DNA of 64,000 nucleotides from Heterocephalus glaber. Taxonomy: Eukaryota; Chordata; Mammalia; Rodentia; Bathyergidae. The position numbers and the translations under genes are program-made. This document shows, piece by piece, positions 45,767 to 57,300 of the stretch. The notes under the pieces are model-generated. The model was not told the DNA's origin and searched no databases. It saw nothing but the letters and a program-made list of their open reading frames with translations. Location of the stretch: the NCBI RefSeq assembly GCF_000247695.1, contig NW_004624849.1, positions 2,922,589 through 2,986,588 of the forward strand, in the 5' to 3' direction. The first letter of the stretch is position 1, and each line of letters starts with the position of its first letter.

Positions 45767-47754
45767 ACTAAGACTTAAAACCAGCCTGGTTAGCCAGAAC
45801 AGCCTTGAGGACATGAGGTCCTGGGGTCCCCACATCCAGCAGGTGATGCATGGTTGTTGAGGTGATACATGATTGTAAGAGTTGGGTGGCCCTCGGGTCC
45901 TGCTAACAGCAACAGAGCAGTCTCCTGAGAGGCTTTCCTCAGGGCCTGGGAGAACCTTCTACCTCTTCCAAGGCTGTCCTCACGAGGCAATTTTAGCCAA
46001 AACCGTGAGTGGGAAGAACGTGAAATGGGGAGGGGCAAGAAGGGCCAGAGTAGATAGAGATGTGAGGACAGTCTATTGCGTGAGAGTACCTTTGGCTTTT
46101 CTCATTTTAAGGGTAGAAGTGATTGGGGATGTCCTGAGGTCAAAACCAGAAGGTATCTCATGGAGGGGAGGGGTCTGTTTTATCCCCAACCCGACTCCAA
46201 GGGAAGATGGAGTGATGGTGCAGAGTAGAGGGGCACCGCTGGGGGGAAGGAAGGGAGAAGAAGGAAGCTGGTCATGTGGGGTCTCTGTGTTCTTAACAGG
46301 AAAACAGAGGTTGAGTGTCAGCCTGGAGGAACTTGAGGAGGGTAGGAACGGGGAAGGCCAGCTAGGCCACTGCAGGTGCAGCCTGATGGATGGAGTCCTA
46401 GGTGGTGCAGGAGCACTCGAGTCAGGCAGAAGCCCTAAGGTACTGCTGGCCCCTGCCCTAGGGCCAATTAACAAGCTCACAAATTGTGCACTCTCTGCTC
46501 TTTGGTTGAGAATGCAGACTACAGGGCAGTGTCTTCCTTAAAACGCCTGTTTTGCCTGATTCATGAGACTGATAAACTTGAACTTCATAATCAGGTGTTC
46601 ATACCGCCATGGGGCTCAGCTAATAGATGGGTGATGGAAATTTTCCAGAGAGGCCTGGAGGGTGGGGTGCTTGGGTCTAGGCTGCCAGACAGAGACAGAT
46701 GTCTTCCAGGGGAGGAAAATGGAATGGGCTGGAAACTGCAATGCCCAGAATTCTTCTGGGATCCAGGAAGAAACTTCCCTAGTGGATGCCATAGAATAGG
46801 CATGCATAGAATCCACTAGCATTGTTCAAGGAAATCAGTTGAGTCATTTTTCTAAACATGATGTCATAGTATTATTTCTTTAAAGAAGTATGATCCCGAA
46901 CTGCAATATAGAAAACAAAAGGGAAACCAGGCCCTGGAAATTCCTGCAGGCTGTCTTCCGCCCTTTGGGGACTTATGAGACAGTGCCAGGGAATCTTCTT
47001 TGAGAAAAACCCTGGACAGACCAGGGCCTAGCATGGCTTGAGTACTCTGTATGGTTGGCTGCCTTTCCTGACCATTAATCACTACTAAGTGTCATTATTG
47101 CTAATAAAATTAACTGACTTTAGACTGAGCCATCAATCTCAAGTTCTGTTACATGAAATTTTAAATCAGGTGCCTGTCGATGAGGGGAAGGTTTTTTTAC
47201 TGAGCCTGGCTTACAAGTGCAGCCTAGAGAACTGTGGTCTCTGTAGTCTGCAAAAGGTTATAATCAAGGACAATGACCTTAGTTCGACAAACCAACTCCC
47301 AGCCCTTGCTGTGCACTAGGCAATTGTCTCAGGCAAGAACACAGCTAGACCCCAGGAGAATTCTAGGACCAGTGCCCGGAATGTTTCCCAAATTCTCCCT
47401 CCCATTCTCACCTCTGCTTCTCTCAGTACATTTGGTTCAATCCTTTCCTCTCTCTTTGGATCAGCTTCCTCTGTTTATCTTCTGTGTTACAAGTCCAGTC
47501 ACCCAAACTCAGAAAGGGAGAGAAAGCAAGTGGATGCTCTCTTAATTCAAATTCCAAATTTCCAGAGAAAAGATTGATCCAGGTTCAGGTCATGTGATCA
47601 TTATGATCCAATCAATAGACTAGAACAGCAACTCATGTGAAGTAAAATGGCCCATAAAGACCACATGATAGTCACAAAGATAGAAGAAATGGGTAGGCAG
47701 CAATAGTAATTGAAAGAGCTCAGATACAGGCACTGAAAAAGTGGTAGGTATGCA

Positions 47755-47770
47755 TATATATATATATATC
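47755..47770 (+). repeat. (AT)n microsatellite
   Basis: Short AT dinucleotide run within an AT-rich stretch 47740-47830. Confidence 0.8.
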
Positions 47771-47929
47771 ATAACACATAAAATATATAATGTTATATAA
47801 TATGACGTGAATATTTCTATATAGATAGATGAATTACAGTTATTATTCTTGATTTTGTGTGGAAACAGCCCAGAGAAGTCACCTGCTGGATTTTTTGTTT
47901 CTTTGTTTTTATTTTTGTTTTATTTATTT

Positions 47930-48118
47930 ATTTATTTTTGGTACTGGGGATTAAACTCGGGACCTTGCGCCTACAAGGCAGGCGGCAGAACCACTGAGCT
48001 AAATCCCCTGCCCCCCTTTTTTTTTTTTTTTTGAGACAAGGTCTCACTGTGTAGTCCAGGATGGCCTTGAACTCGTGCCAATCCTCCTGCCTCAGCCTCC
48101 TGAGGGCTGGAGCTATTA
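47930..48118 (-). repeat. ID-like SINE followed by B1-like SINE (antisense)
   Basis: ID: ggtactggggattaaactcg ... gctaaatcccctgccc (to about 48016). B1: ttttgagacaaggtctcact, gtccaggatggccttgaact, cctgcctcagcctcctgagg. Confidence 0.85.
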
Positions 48119-49284
48119 TTCTTGAAATGGCATTTGAGACAGACTTTGAAGCCTTGAAGGATGCTCAGTCCCATAGGCTAAATTTCCCATCACTCCCTGG
48201 TTGTTTCCTGTTTTGTCAGTCAGCTTTTATAACTAAGGCCTTGATTTATAAAACAGAAATTTGAGCAAAAGTTACCCCTCACACCAGCCCCTAGTGTGGG
48301 GAGGAGGACACTTGAGTGGGCCACATGGCTGCTGTCCTCTTTGCTTCTGCATCCCTGAGCTACCCTCCAGGCTGGACACCAGTTAAGGTGGGGCCTTCTC
48401 AGCGGGAGCTGACCTCAGGTTCTGCTCCAGACCCGCCAAGGGTCAAGCTCTGAGGGTTTCCTGCCAGGCTGCAGGGAGGGGTTTGGGTGTAGGCTTGGTG
48501 GACTGGAAATTTACCCATTTGCCCCCAGATTAATGATTAACAGGCCCCTGCCCTCACCCTGTCTAGGAGGGGAGCCCAGGGCCAGGCTGGGCCAGGAGGA
48601 GCCTGATAGCATCTGTCTCTGTTTGGAGGTTTTGGAGATACGCTCCACACTGGGTTGGCTGCACCTGATGGATTTGAAATCTACAGGGGCATCTGGGGCC
48701 CAGCCAGGACCCACACCCTCCACTGAGGCTTCTTACTCTGCCAGACAGAGAGGATGTGGCATCCAGCCAAATGTCTTGGCTAAGGCAGGTGACTCCAAAC
48801 AGGAGAATAGTACACTTGGCTCAGTTGGAAAGCTCTCTGATAGCTCAGGGCTTACTTTGGCCAGTAGCATGTAAGCAGATGTGGCAGGTGCCACACCTAA
48901 GCAGGAGCTTTAGGAGCTGTTGTCTGGTTCCACCTTTGCCCTTTATCCTGCCTACGAGGCTGGCATATTGCAGAAAGGGATTGCTTCCTCCAGGCTGCGT
49001 TCTAGAATGGTATATATTGCATGCACACTGGGAGGCACCAGGGTAAGAGACAGCAAATGTCTTGAACTATGCTGAATGTCACAGAGAGCTTCTGGGAGGA
49101 GAGAAATTGCCCTGATTCAAAATCTCACCTTACTGCTTTTTGGTTGTACCCGAGTTAGTTGCTGCCTCCTCATAAAACTTCTGTGTTCTCATCTGGAAAA
49201 AGGGAGATTCAGGCTAATTAGAGAGTAAGGCATCTTGCAAGAGGAGAAAGGTTTAGGAAACTCCAGCTAGCAGGAAGCAAGCCA

Positions 49285-49450
49285 GCATGTCTTGGGTGCT
49301 GTGGTTTTTACCTTTCCTGTAATCTTCACAGCAACCCTGAGAGGTAGGGTGGGTAATTCTTTACACTTTGCAGAGGAGAAAACCAAGACTTCAAGGTTGC
49401 ACAGATAGGAAGTGGTAGAGTCAGGCTTAGAATTTGCCAGTCTGACTCTG
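49285..49450 (-). repeat. MIR SINE fragment
   Basis: taatcttcacagcaaccctg, agaggtagggtgggtaattc, ttgcacagataggaagtggt, agtcaggcttagaatt: antisense MIR. Confidence 0.7.
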
Positions 49451-49516
49451 GAATCAATGGACTTTGGATATAGAACAAGAAATCTGGGATTCATCTTCAG
49501 CCAACTAAGTCAGCCT

Positions 49517-49607
49517 GAACTTCCTTCCTTTTTCCTCCTTCTTCCCTCCTACCTCTTTTCCTCCCACCCTCTTCCTTCCCTTCCTTTTTTCTTTCTTTCC
49601 ATTCTTC
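49517..49607 (+). repeat. Polypyrimidine tract
   Basis: About 90 bases almost entirely C and T. Confidence 0.85.
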
Positions 49608-50242
49608 AAGCATCTATTTGTTCCAGACACCAAATGGCCAGTTGGCTGGAGATCTATCTGGGATTCAGAAAACAAGCTCAGTTGGCATGGAGTTACTTGG
49701 GCAGGAATATAATGCAAGGGAGAGAAGACTATGGGAGCCCTTGTCTGGGTGTTTGCTCTGAGTCTACATCCCTTGTGCCTACCCTCTTTTAATAAGGTTG
49801 CTGTCACAGGAAACAACCAATACTCTGCCATGTTTCCTAAACTTCCTGAATTATAGCAGCTACCTAGAGAATGTGGCAAATATACAGATTCTCAGGCCCT
49901 TCTCAGACCGCTGGAATCAGAATTGCCAAGTGCGGATCCTGGGAATCTGTATTTTTATTAAGCAGCTGATGTTTTTTTAATTGGGCAAATTTGGGAAGAA
50001 GAGCAGAAACTAGAACCTGGGAATTTTGAATTTAAGGTTCTGCACAATCCTTACTAGAACCTTAATTTCCTACTCTGTAAGAACATTACCCACATGGGGC
50101 TGTCCTGCCACCCAAAAGGGCAATAAATGCAGATCTCAAGAATGTCCCTTCACCCCACCCCACGTTCTCATGGATTATCATCCTTTATCCTCCCCTGTCA
50201 GGACCCCCGAGGCTCATGTCTCCCTTTCTTCATCCTCTCCAG

Positions 50243-50499
50243 CTTGACGGGGCGGGAGATCCTAACGTCCTTCCCAGGGCTGGACACCGAGGCAGCCCCA
50301 ACACAGGGCAGTGCCCACCTGAAGCAGTGTGACCTGCTGAAGCTGTCCCGCCGGCAGAAGCAGCTGTGCAGGCGGGAACCTGGCCTGGCTGAGACCCTGA
50401 GGGATGCAGCACACCTTGGCCTGCTCGAGTGCCAGTTCCAGTTCCAGCAGGAGCGCTGGAACTGCAGCCTGGAGGGAAGGACTGGCCTGCTCAAGAGAG
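50243..50499 (+). CDS. WNT9B: WNT9B exon 2
   Basis: Encodes residues 30-116. The acceptor is tctccag before 50243 and the first base completes a Gly codon split with exon 1. It carries [13 protein letters not shown], the Wnt-typical [20 protein letters not shown] segment, GLLECQFQF and the N-glycosylation sequon N103-C-S in RWNCSLEG. Cysteines fall at 59, 72, 93 and 104. The exon ends with the first base of another split Gly codon, followed by the donor GTGGGA at 50500. The match to mammalian WNT9B is near complete by eye; differences such as the [11 protein letters not shown]hr are conservative. Confidence 0.96.
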
Positions 50500-51856
50500 G
50501 TGGGAAGAGTGTTGGGGAGCATGGGGAGGGAGGGAGGAAGGAGGAGACCACACTGCTCTTGCTCGCTGGGCCCAGCCCCGTGTGAGACGAGGCCTGGGGA
50601 TTTGCAAAGGCTTCTTGAAGGCCACTCATGGCCCAGCCTAAGAGTTGGGGGAGCAGATGAACAGGAAGACACAGAAAGGAGAGGATATAAGCCCCTCTTC
50701 GAGGAGCCCACAGCTGAGGCCAAGGCCCCAGTAGCCTCCCTTATGCCTCCCGTGCACACTGAAGACAATGTACAGGAACATGTAAGGATGGAGGCCACTA
50801 ATAATCGGCCTAGATGCACAAGACCAGCTGATTTCTGTGTTCACTCCTCCTTTTGTCTCTCTGTTGCTTAAATTTGTTGTCATTCTCTCCTTCCCTTCCC
50901 TTCCCCCTGCCTTCCTCCCTTGTTTCTGTATCCCTTCAGGCCTCCATCCACTCACCCACTGACCATACACAGAGGCTCTCAGTGAGCCAGGCACTATGCC
51001 AAATGCTGGAGGTACAGTGCTGAACTTCACTATCTGTACTAGAAAGTACACTGTCCAGGAGGGGAGAAAGCAGGTCATTGTGTGGCCAGGTGGCCAGATG
51101 GAAAGGGCTTTAATGGGAGACTTTTACAAAAATGCAGTGATAGTGACAGGAGCAGCCAACTACCTTTTAGGCCAGCTGCTCTGCACAGCAGGAGAGGGTT
51201 TGGGCAGGACAAGTAGCCTGCCTCCCTTCTCTTGCAGTGTCACCAGCACCCAGATATGTTGGAGACCAGTGGGGAATCAGTGAGCCCATGAGCGGCCAGA
51301 TTGGGTCACCACCCAGCAATGTGAGCATAGTGATGGTCCTAGAAGAGACTGGGATGCCCAGTCCAGGGCAGGTCAAGCAGGAGACTCAAGGCCACCCTGT
51401 CATTGGGCCAACTCCTCAGTGGGTGGCAGAGAATGATGTTTGAGAGGCACTGAGAAACACAGTGTATTGCTTAAGGGATCAGAAACCTCAGACATGGGTT
51501 AATCCAACTTGTCACACATGTACTTGGAATCAAGGTGGCTCTTTGACCCCAGCTTGTCCCCTTCCCAGGTGCTCAAGCCCCTTCTCTTTGCATCTCAGTT
51601 CTTACCTGTTATTGGAATCAGTGACTGCTGTCCTGCCGCCCTCTGGGAATCTGGGCACTTAGTCCTCAGTGAATGGAAGTTCCCTTGAGTTGGGACAGCA
51701 GGTGACAGGGAGGCTTACCCGGAGATGTGTACTTGGGCTGCAATGCCCTTGACTGGCTTACCATGGTGCCCCCCCCACCCCTCCTGTCCTCAGAGGGAAG
51801 CAGACAGCCTCTGAACTGCCTCTTTCTCCCTACTGGCACCCTGATGCCTGGCACAG
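50500..51856 (+). other. WNT9B: WNT9B intron 2
   Basis: GT at 50500, AG at 51855-51856; 1,357 bases. The segment 50945-51065 (gccaggcactatgccaaatg, gctggaggtacagtgctgaa) looks like an ancient MIR/L2-type fragment. No other feature. Confidence 0.9.
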
Positions 51857-52122
51857 GTTTCAAGGAGACAGCCTTCCTGTATGCAGTGTCCGCGGCCGCC
51901 CTCACCCATGCACTGGCCCGGGCCTGCAGTGCTGGGCGAATGGAGCGCTGCACCTGCGATGACTCCCCAGGCCTGGAAAGCCGGCAAGCCTGGCAGTGGG
52001 GTGTGTGTGGTGACAACCTCAGGTACAGCACCAAGTTTCTGACCAACTTCCTGGGCCCCAAGAGAGGAAGCAAGGACCTGCGGGCTCGGGCTGATGCCCA
52101 CAACACCTATGTGGGCATCAAG
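51857..52122 (+). CDS. WNT9B: WNT9B exon 3
   Basis: Encodes the end of Gly116 and residues 117-204: [47 protein letters not shown], then [17 protein letters not shown]. These are the helical Wnt N-terminal domain with four conserved cysteines. The acceptor is cacag before 51857 and the donor is gtgagt at 52123, with a phase-0 end after Lys204. Exons 2, 3 and 4 join in frame without an internal stop. Confidence 0.96.
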
Positions 52123-53117
52123 GTGAGTGTGTTCTCTGGATGCCCAAAACACTTCTCCTAGGCAAGGTGTAGAGATGGGCAGCAAGGTCTGTAGGAGGCC
52201 AGCACCCCATCTCAGCACACACAGCATCCCAGAATAAACTCCATTCCTTCAACTGACATCCTCTGGGCATCTACTCTGGACCATTACTGTGTATCATAAG
52301 TACAGAGAAAGTAGGGAAGGGTCACAGGCATCTCTGATGGCTGGGTAGCAGTGGAACCAGGCTTGGGACATGCTTTGGTAAAGCAGGATCATATTTGGAG
52401 GAAAGTGTCCATTCCGAGGATGAGGCCAACATTGTTCAACAACTTTGATCAGGGAAACCTCTGACCTGCCAGAATTTTTTGAGTGGGACGATAGAGGAGG
52501 CCCAGAAAGGACAGGGCCTTAGCTGAGATCACAAAGGTAGTGGGTAAACTGCCAGTAATAAGTATCTAGATCTATTGGAGTAAGAAAGCTGGAGAGACTG
52601 GTGCTCCTGGGGATCAAAACCAGGGGCTCTCTACCACTGAGCTGCATCCCCAGCCCTTTTATTTTTTGAGACAGAGTCTTGCTGAATTGTCCAGGTTGTC
52701 CTCACTCTTGTGACCCTCCTGCCTCAGGCTCCCTAGTAGCTGGGATTACAGGAATGTGCTACCCTACTGAAATTCTTTAGGAAATGGAATTCTGTGTTTT
52801 GTGTCCTCATCACTGAGTTGTGTAAATCAAGGCTGCTATATTCAGTTTTGCCAGCTAAATATTGCACAAGAACCCTGGACTAAGGGGAGGAGCTAGGGGT
52901 GAGATCTGACTCATATTGTCCTCACCACAGTGTGTACTGCTGAGAACAGGGGGAGCCTTTTACTGGTTTGCCTGACGATGCCTCATGGGCCAGTTCAGGT
53001 CCTATTTGTTTCCTTCATATGACCTTTCCTGTCTACTTCTCATCCTCCTGATGTTCCTCTGCCATGTTGGCACTCTGAGACAGACCTCTGACCAGGCCTT
53101 CATCTATATCTCTGCAG
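52123..53117 (+). other. WNT9B: WNT9B intron 3
   Basis: GT at 52123, AG at 53116-53117; 995 bases, with one dimeric SINE inside. Confidence 0.9.
52597..52770 (-). repeat. ID+B1 dimeric SINE (antisense) in intron 3
   Basis: ctggggatcaaaaccagggg, actgagctgcatccccagcc (ID), then ttttgagacagagtcttgct, cctgcctcaggctccctagt, gctgggattacaggaatgtg (B1). Old, classical ID type. Confidence 0.8.
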
Positions 53118-53591
53118 GCGGTGAAGAGTGGCCTCCGGACCACCTGCAAGTGCCACGGAGTGTCAGGATCCTGTGCTGTGCGCACCTGCTGGAAGCAGCT
53201 CTCCCCATTCCGTGAGACAGGCCAGGTGCTGAAGCTGCGCTATGACTCAGCTGTCAAGGTGTCTAGTGCCACCAACGAGGCTTTGGGCCACCTGGAGCTG
53301 TGGGCACCTGCCAAGCCAGGTGGCCCTGCCAAAGGCCTGGCACCCCGGCCGGTTGACCTGGTCTACATGGAGGACTCCCCCAGCTTCTGCCGGCCCAGCA
53401 AGTATTCTCCAGGCACAGCTGGCAGGGTGTGTTCCCGGGAGACCAGCTGCAGCAGCTTGTGCTGTGGGCGTGGCTATGACACCCAGAGCCGCCTGGTGGC
53501 CTTCTCCTGCCACTGCCAGGTTCAGTGGTGCTGCTATGTGGAATGCCAGCAGTGCATGCAGCAGGAGCTTGTGTACACCTGTAAGCGCTAG
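53118..53591 (+). CDS. WNT9B: WNT9B exon 4 (acylation site, cysteine-rich C-terminus, stop)
   Basis: Encodes residues 205-361 and the TAG at 53589-53591. It begins [19 protein letters not shown]: the Ser220 of CHGVSGSC is the conserved site that PORCN palmitoleoylates for WLS-dependent secretion and Frizzled binding. It continues [20 protein letters not shown] and ends with the cysteine-rich C-terminal domain ([35 protein letters not shown]). Together with exons 2-3 the mature protein has 24 cysteines, the full Wnt complement, and nothing is truncated. The acceptor is ctgcag before 53118. The last residue is Arg, where human has His. Confidence 0.97.
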   Translation, partial: AVKSGLRTTCKCHGVSGSCAVRTCWKQLSPFRETGQVLKLRYDSAVKVSSATNEALGHLELWAPAKPGGPAKGLAPRPVDLVYMEDSPSFCRPSKYSPGTAGRVCSRETSCSSLCCGRGYDTQSRLVAFSCHCQVQWCCYVECQQCMQQELVYTCKR

Positions 53592-53880
53592 GCACTGCAT
53601 GGTGAGCCAGCCCATGCTGCCAGGACCTTGGCCCTGTGGAACAGCTGTACACAATGTGTATGGACAATGATGGACATGCCTGTGCACATGTGTGCCACTC
53701 CTCACTTTTCTGTCCCCACTCCACCCTTGGCCAGCCTCTTGCCTCCCATAGTACTCAGCAAACTGAAGCAAAGTGTCCTCCCCTGAGTCCAAGGGTCTCC
53801 AACCTTGTTGAGGATTTGGAGCAGAAGAGCATAGTAGGAAGCAATATGGAGGGAAATAAAGGAGACCTAGAGGAGGGCAG
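53592..53880 (+). other. WNT9B: WNT9B 3' UTR (proximal form)
   Basis: Sequence from the stop codon to the expected cleavage point after the first AATAAA. Longer forms are possible: an AT-rich stretch at 55790-55895 could belong to a distal 3' UTR, but this cannot be settled from sequence. Confidence 0.55.
53855..53860 (+). terminator. WNT9B: Polyadenylation signal AATAAA of WNT9B
   Basis: Canonical hexamer 264 bases after the stop codon, followed about 25-40 bases later by a GT-rich gtgaggttgtggag element as expected downstream of a cleavage site. Confidence 0.65.
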
Positions 53881-56179
53881 GAGTGAGGTTGTGGAGAGAA
53901 GGAGGGGTATCCTGCCATCTCCCATTCCCAGGATGCGTGGCCCAGAGCCAGCAAGCCGCTGGGATTATGCAGGAGAAACAGTGCCAGCTGGAAGCCTAGG
54001 CAGGCGCCCAGCTGGGATGGGTAGGTTCAGTCCTCTGGCCCTGCTCGGATTGCAGTGTGAGGTCTGGGTGCCATACATCCACACTACTCTGGTGGTGGTG
54101 CTAGGAGCTGTTTGGAGCAAGGAAATCTTTCTGGGTTTAGTGGAATCAAGTTAGATCCATGCCCTTGAGCCTCATGTCCTTGATTTGATTTTTCAAACCT
54201 AGTTGCACTGAGACTTCATTCTTTTCTCCATAGCTGAATTTCTCACAGCTATCCAGCTCTGTTCAATGAGACTTCTAGGCAGATGAGAATGGTGGGAGAG
54301 CTAGCTGCCAGAGTGGGACTCAAACAGTGTACCTGCAGCTGGGGAAGAAGACAGTGAGCCCTTTCCGTTTTCCCTGGTAGTCAAAGCAAACTGATGGCAA
54401 CCCAGAGGAGGGTAACGGTCACTTGGTGCCAGCAGGGATGCAGCAAGGTCAGTGTATCAGCTTGCCCTGGAGTGTATTCTGGCCGGCCCCTGTGGCTGTG
54501 GTCCACCTGGGCTGGGAGGCCCCACAGCTGCTGACATTCGTGTTGCTGAAGGACCTTAGACTCATGATCTGTGGTTCTGGTTACATGTCTGTTCTCATGG
54601 CTGCTTGTCTAATTCAGGCTTTTGTCCCGGCAGAGTCTGCTAGGCCTGCCTTCTTGGTGGCCCCTTCATTTAGTAATAGCCCCTTACTTGGGCCCCAACT
54701 TGAGGAATAGAAGTGACTTTGCTAACTAACTTCCTTGGACCTGTGGACATTTCCAGTACTACCTTCCAAGACCCTGAGTAGAAGGAGAAAAGAAACTGCA
54801 TCCATTTGTAGGCACACACAGATGCCTGCACCACTGGGATCAGGTAGAGGGTTTCCAGGGAGCAGTGCACATCTCTGTCCCAGGACAAAGATCTTGCAGG
54901 GGTCAGTTTGCTGGAGGCTGTATGCTTCCCAAGAGCAGAGCCTGAGGCCAGCAGGGGGGACGTGACCTCCTTTGGGAAGTTTATAGCTGCTTGGCTGGCC
55001 TGCTGTGCCCTCTTGTACGCTTCCTTTCTCCCTGAACCCCGGGCTGCTGACCCTCTGCAGCAACAGGAAATCCAGAATCAGCCAAGTGCACAGAACCCTT
55101 AGCAATTCCAGCTCCAGGAAGCAGGCCAGTGGCTGGGCCCAACAGCCTCCCTGAGACCTTCACAGCCACAGGAGCCACCCTCTTTGGTGACTTAAGGCAG
55201 TCTGGGAATGCTGGAAGGATCTCTGATGGTAGAGCCAAACTGACTTGACACCCCTTGCGAGAATGACTTTGCTGACCCTGGCAGCTGGCCCACATCTTAG
55301 CCCAAGGAGAAAAAAGGGTTGCAGCCTGGTTTTCTAGTTTTGTTCCACTCTTCTCTGTGTGGAAACTTGTTCTTTGCCAGCCTGATCCATCTTGCTGCTC
55401 TGTGACTCCAACACTGCCTCTACCTTGGCTCAGCCCTGGGCTGCACTGGCAGAAAGGCACTTGGAAGCAATGTGAGGGCTAAGGCACCCTGATCCACTAC
55501 CACTCCATCTGCATCCCAACTCTATGGCTGTTAGGGCTGGGGTTGCAGAAGGATAAAGGGTAGACTCAGATGACCTAGGTCATGGCTGGCCATTAACACT
55601 GACACCCATGTCACTGACCCCTCAGCTTGTGGGGATCCTCTTTGTCCAGCCCTCCCTCTCCCTTTCTCTTCATGCTTCCAACTCTTTCTCTCCCTGTTAT
55701 CCCTAAAGAGCCATTTAGCTCTTCTGGGGCCCCTGGGGTCCAGAGTGACCAATAACCCCTCATTCTGTAGCTTTAAGGGAGATGCTTACAGGGTATTTTT
55801 GTCTACCTCACATATATAGTTTTTAGGGCAAAAGAGAATATTTATATAGCTAAGATATATGGGAAAGTATTTATGTTATTTATATAGTTTCTCTTTCACA
55901 GGCAGCACATGTGGAGTTTGTGTTTCCCCAGAAGCCCTCTGACCAGGGAAATACAGCTTGGCCTGACTGGGGCCCCCACTGAGCTAGATGCCCGATGACT
56001 GGGGAAGGTCGCAATAGCTCAGTGTCCCATGATCTGTCTTGGAACTGAGCATGCATCTCTTTTGTGATGTGCCCTCCTGGCTTGATCTGGATCCTCCTTG
56101 CAGAGTCTCTGCTCCTCTGGGTCCCAGGCCCCCTTCTTTAGCTCTGGCAAAATTATTTTGCTCATAATAATAATGACAA
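53881..56179. other. DNA downstream of WNT9B
   Basis: Mostly unique sequence. A near-perfect CTCF motif (ccagcaggggggac, one mismatch) is at 54948-54961. An AT-rich block with repeated atttatatag lies at 55790-55895. No exon is recognised. Confidence 0.5.
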
Positions 56180-56370
56180 CAAGAATGACCACACCTGGCA
56201 TTTGTAAAGCACTTTCCCTTTTCAGAAACACTTTTAGCTCTTTAGTCACTTGATTTCTCCATTATCCTTGGGAGGTGGTTGGGGCTACATCACTGTGCCC
56301 GTTTTTGAGATGAGACCCAGAGATGGAGGTCTGTGCTCAAAGTCACACAGCAGGGAATTGTTCCATGAAT
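56180..56370 (-). repeat. MIR SINE fragment
   Basis: catttgtaaagcactttccc, tttctccattatccttggga, caaagtcacacagcaggg: antisense MIR. Confidence 0.7.
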
Positions 56371-56731
56371 ATTCATGGAATGTCTACATGGACCTGGCCC
56401 TGGGGGAGCTGACTTACCCTGAGCCTGGGGGCCAACGCCTGAATACCAGCCTAAGCCCAGAAACAGGAAAATGGCTACTTTCCTCACTGTGTGACTCTGG
56501 CCTTTTGAATCTGGATAGCATGTCAGCATTTCCAAGTGGAGTCCCATGTTTCTGGAACTAGAACTGCCTGAGGGGCCTGGAGAGACCCTATGGAAGCCAT
56601 TCCAGTGGGTTCTTCTGTCCATATTGCCCAAAAAGGCTGGGCTACATCACTGGGCCCCTCCAGCCCACAGATGAGTTTTATTTGCTCTTGTTTGAAATTT
56701 TCTTTTTTAAAATATATTGTTTCCTGCTGAA

Positions 56732-56735
<4 letters not shown>

Positions 56736-56782
<47 letters not shown>
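56736..56782 (+). repeat. (GT)n microsatellite
   Basis: About 46 uninterrupted bases of GT repeats. Confidence 0.95.
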
Positions 56783-56784
<2 letters not shown>

Positions 56785-57109
56785 TTCCTTGAAAATTCAG
56801 TCCCATTTGTAAACTGGGCCTTCATTCCCAACTGGCCACAGTAAGCCAGTGCAAGGGATAAGATGCATGGAGGCTCTCCAATTTGCTAAGTGCCCCCTGC
56901 CCCAGCCCTCCTCATTCATGAATGTTCTTGCCAGGCTGTCATGGGCACAGAAAGTCTGCCCCCTGCTCTAGTTAACCCCAGGTGCCCTGGAATCCTCTAT
57001 TGCCTGGCAGACAGATGGACAGAGACCCATACTAAACCTGGAGTTTATTTCTTGTTTTCCAAAGTTTCCTTTCCCAAGAACCATGAACTTCCATTGCTTT
57101 TTGTCCCAG

Positions 57110-57300
57110 CACATTTTATGGTAGCTATCATTTGTTAAGTGCCCACTACATCCATCTGTGATTATGATGTTCCTATTGAATGCCAGGCACCCCCCTGGGT
57201 ACTGAGGTACCATAGTATATAAGACCAAGTGGGGCTGATATCCTGGTGGTGGAAAGACAACCAATAAAAAACTTCATGCCAGTTATTTGTACCTATTTTG
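57110..57300 (-). repeat. MIR/L2-type ancient repeat
   Basis: gtagctatcatttgttaagt, aatgccaggcacccccctgg, ggtaccatagtatataagac resemble the common ancient repeat text around last-exon-like ccaggcac. It contains an AATAAA at 57263-57268 that is probably repeat-derived. Confidence 0.45.

Larger units (their letters stand above)
34654..50242 (+). other. WNT9B: WNT9B intron 1 (15.6 kb)
   Basis: Bounded by GT at 34654 and AG at 50241-50242. It contains several MIRs, an old antisense L1 (about 37.7-39.6 kb), scattered SINEs and a perfect reverse CTCF site at 45039. The stretches 35170-35900, 41950-47000 and 48120-49280 are poor in repeats and could carry enhancers. An octamer atttgcat is at 36737-36744 and TCF/LEF cores atcaaag at 36584-36590 and 37011-37017. 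No nested gene was recognised, despite one 219-codon open frame at 45882-46541 that lacks any known domain. Confidence 0.85.

Noticed and set aside
45882..46541. A 219-codon open frame inside WNT9B intron 1
   Set aside because: No known domain, signal peptide or exon-like boundaries; an open frame of this size can arise by chance in GC-moderate intronic DNA.
53247..53954. A 235-codon minus-strand open frame over WNT9B exon 4
   Set aside because: It is the mirror of the strongly supported WNT9B exon; its sequence resembles no protein I know and its composition follows the sense codons.
54948..54961. Third CTCF site downstream of WNT9B
   Set aside because: One mismatch at an important position (GGG instead of GGC); kept only as a note, not as a site.
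57263..57268. AATAAA as an alternative WNT9B polyadenylation signal
   Set aside because: It lies 3.7 kb past the stop inside what looks like an ancient repeat; the signal at 53855 is closer and has a GT-rich downstream element.
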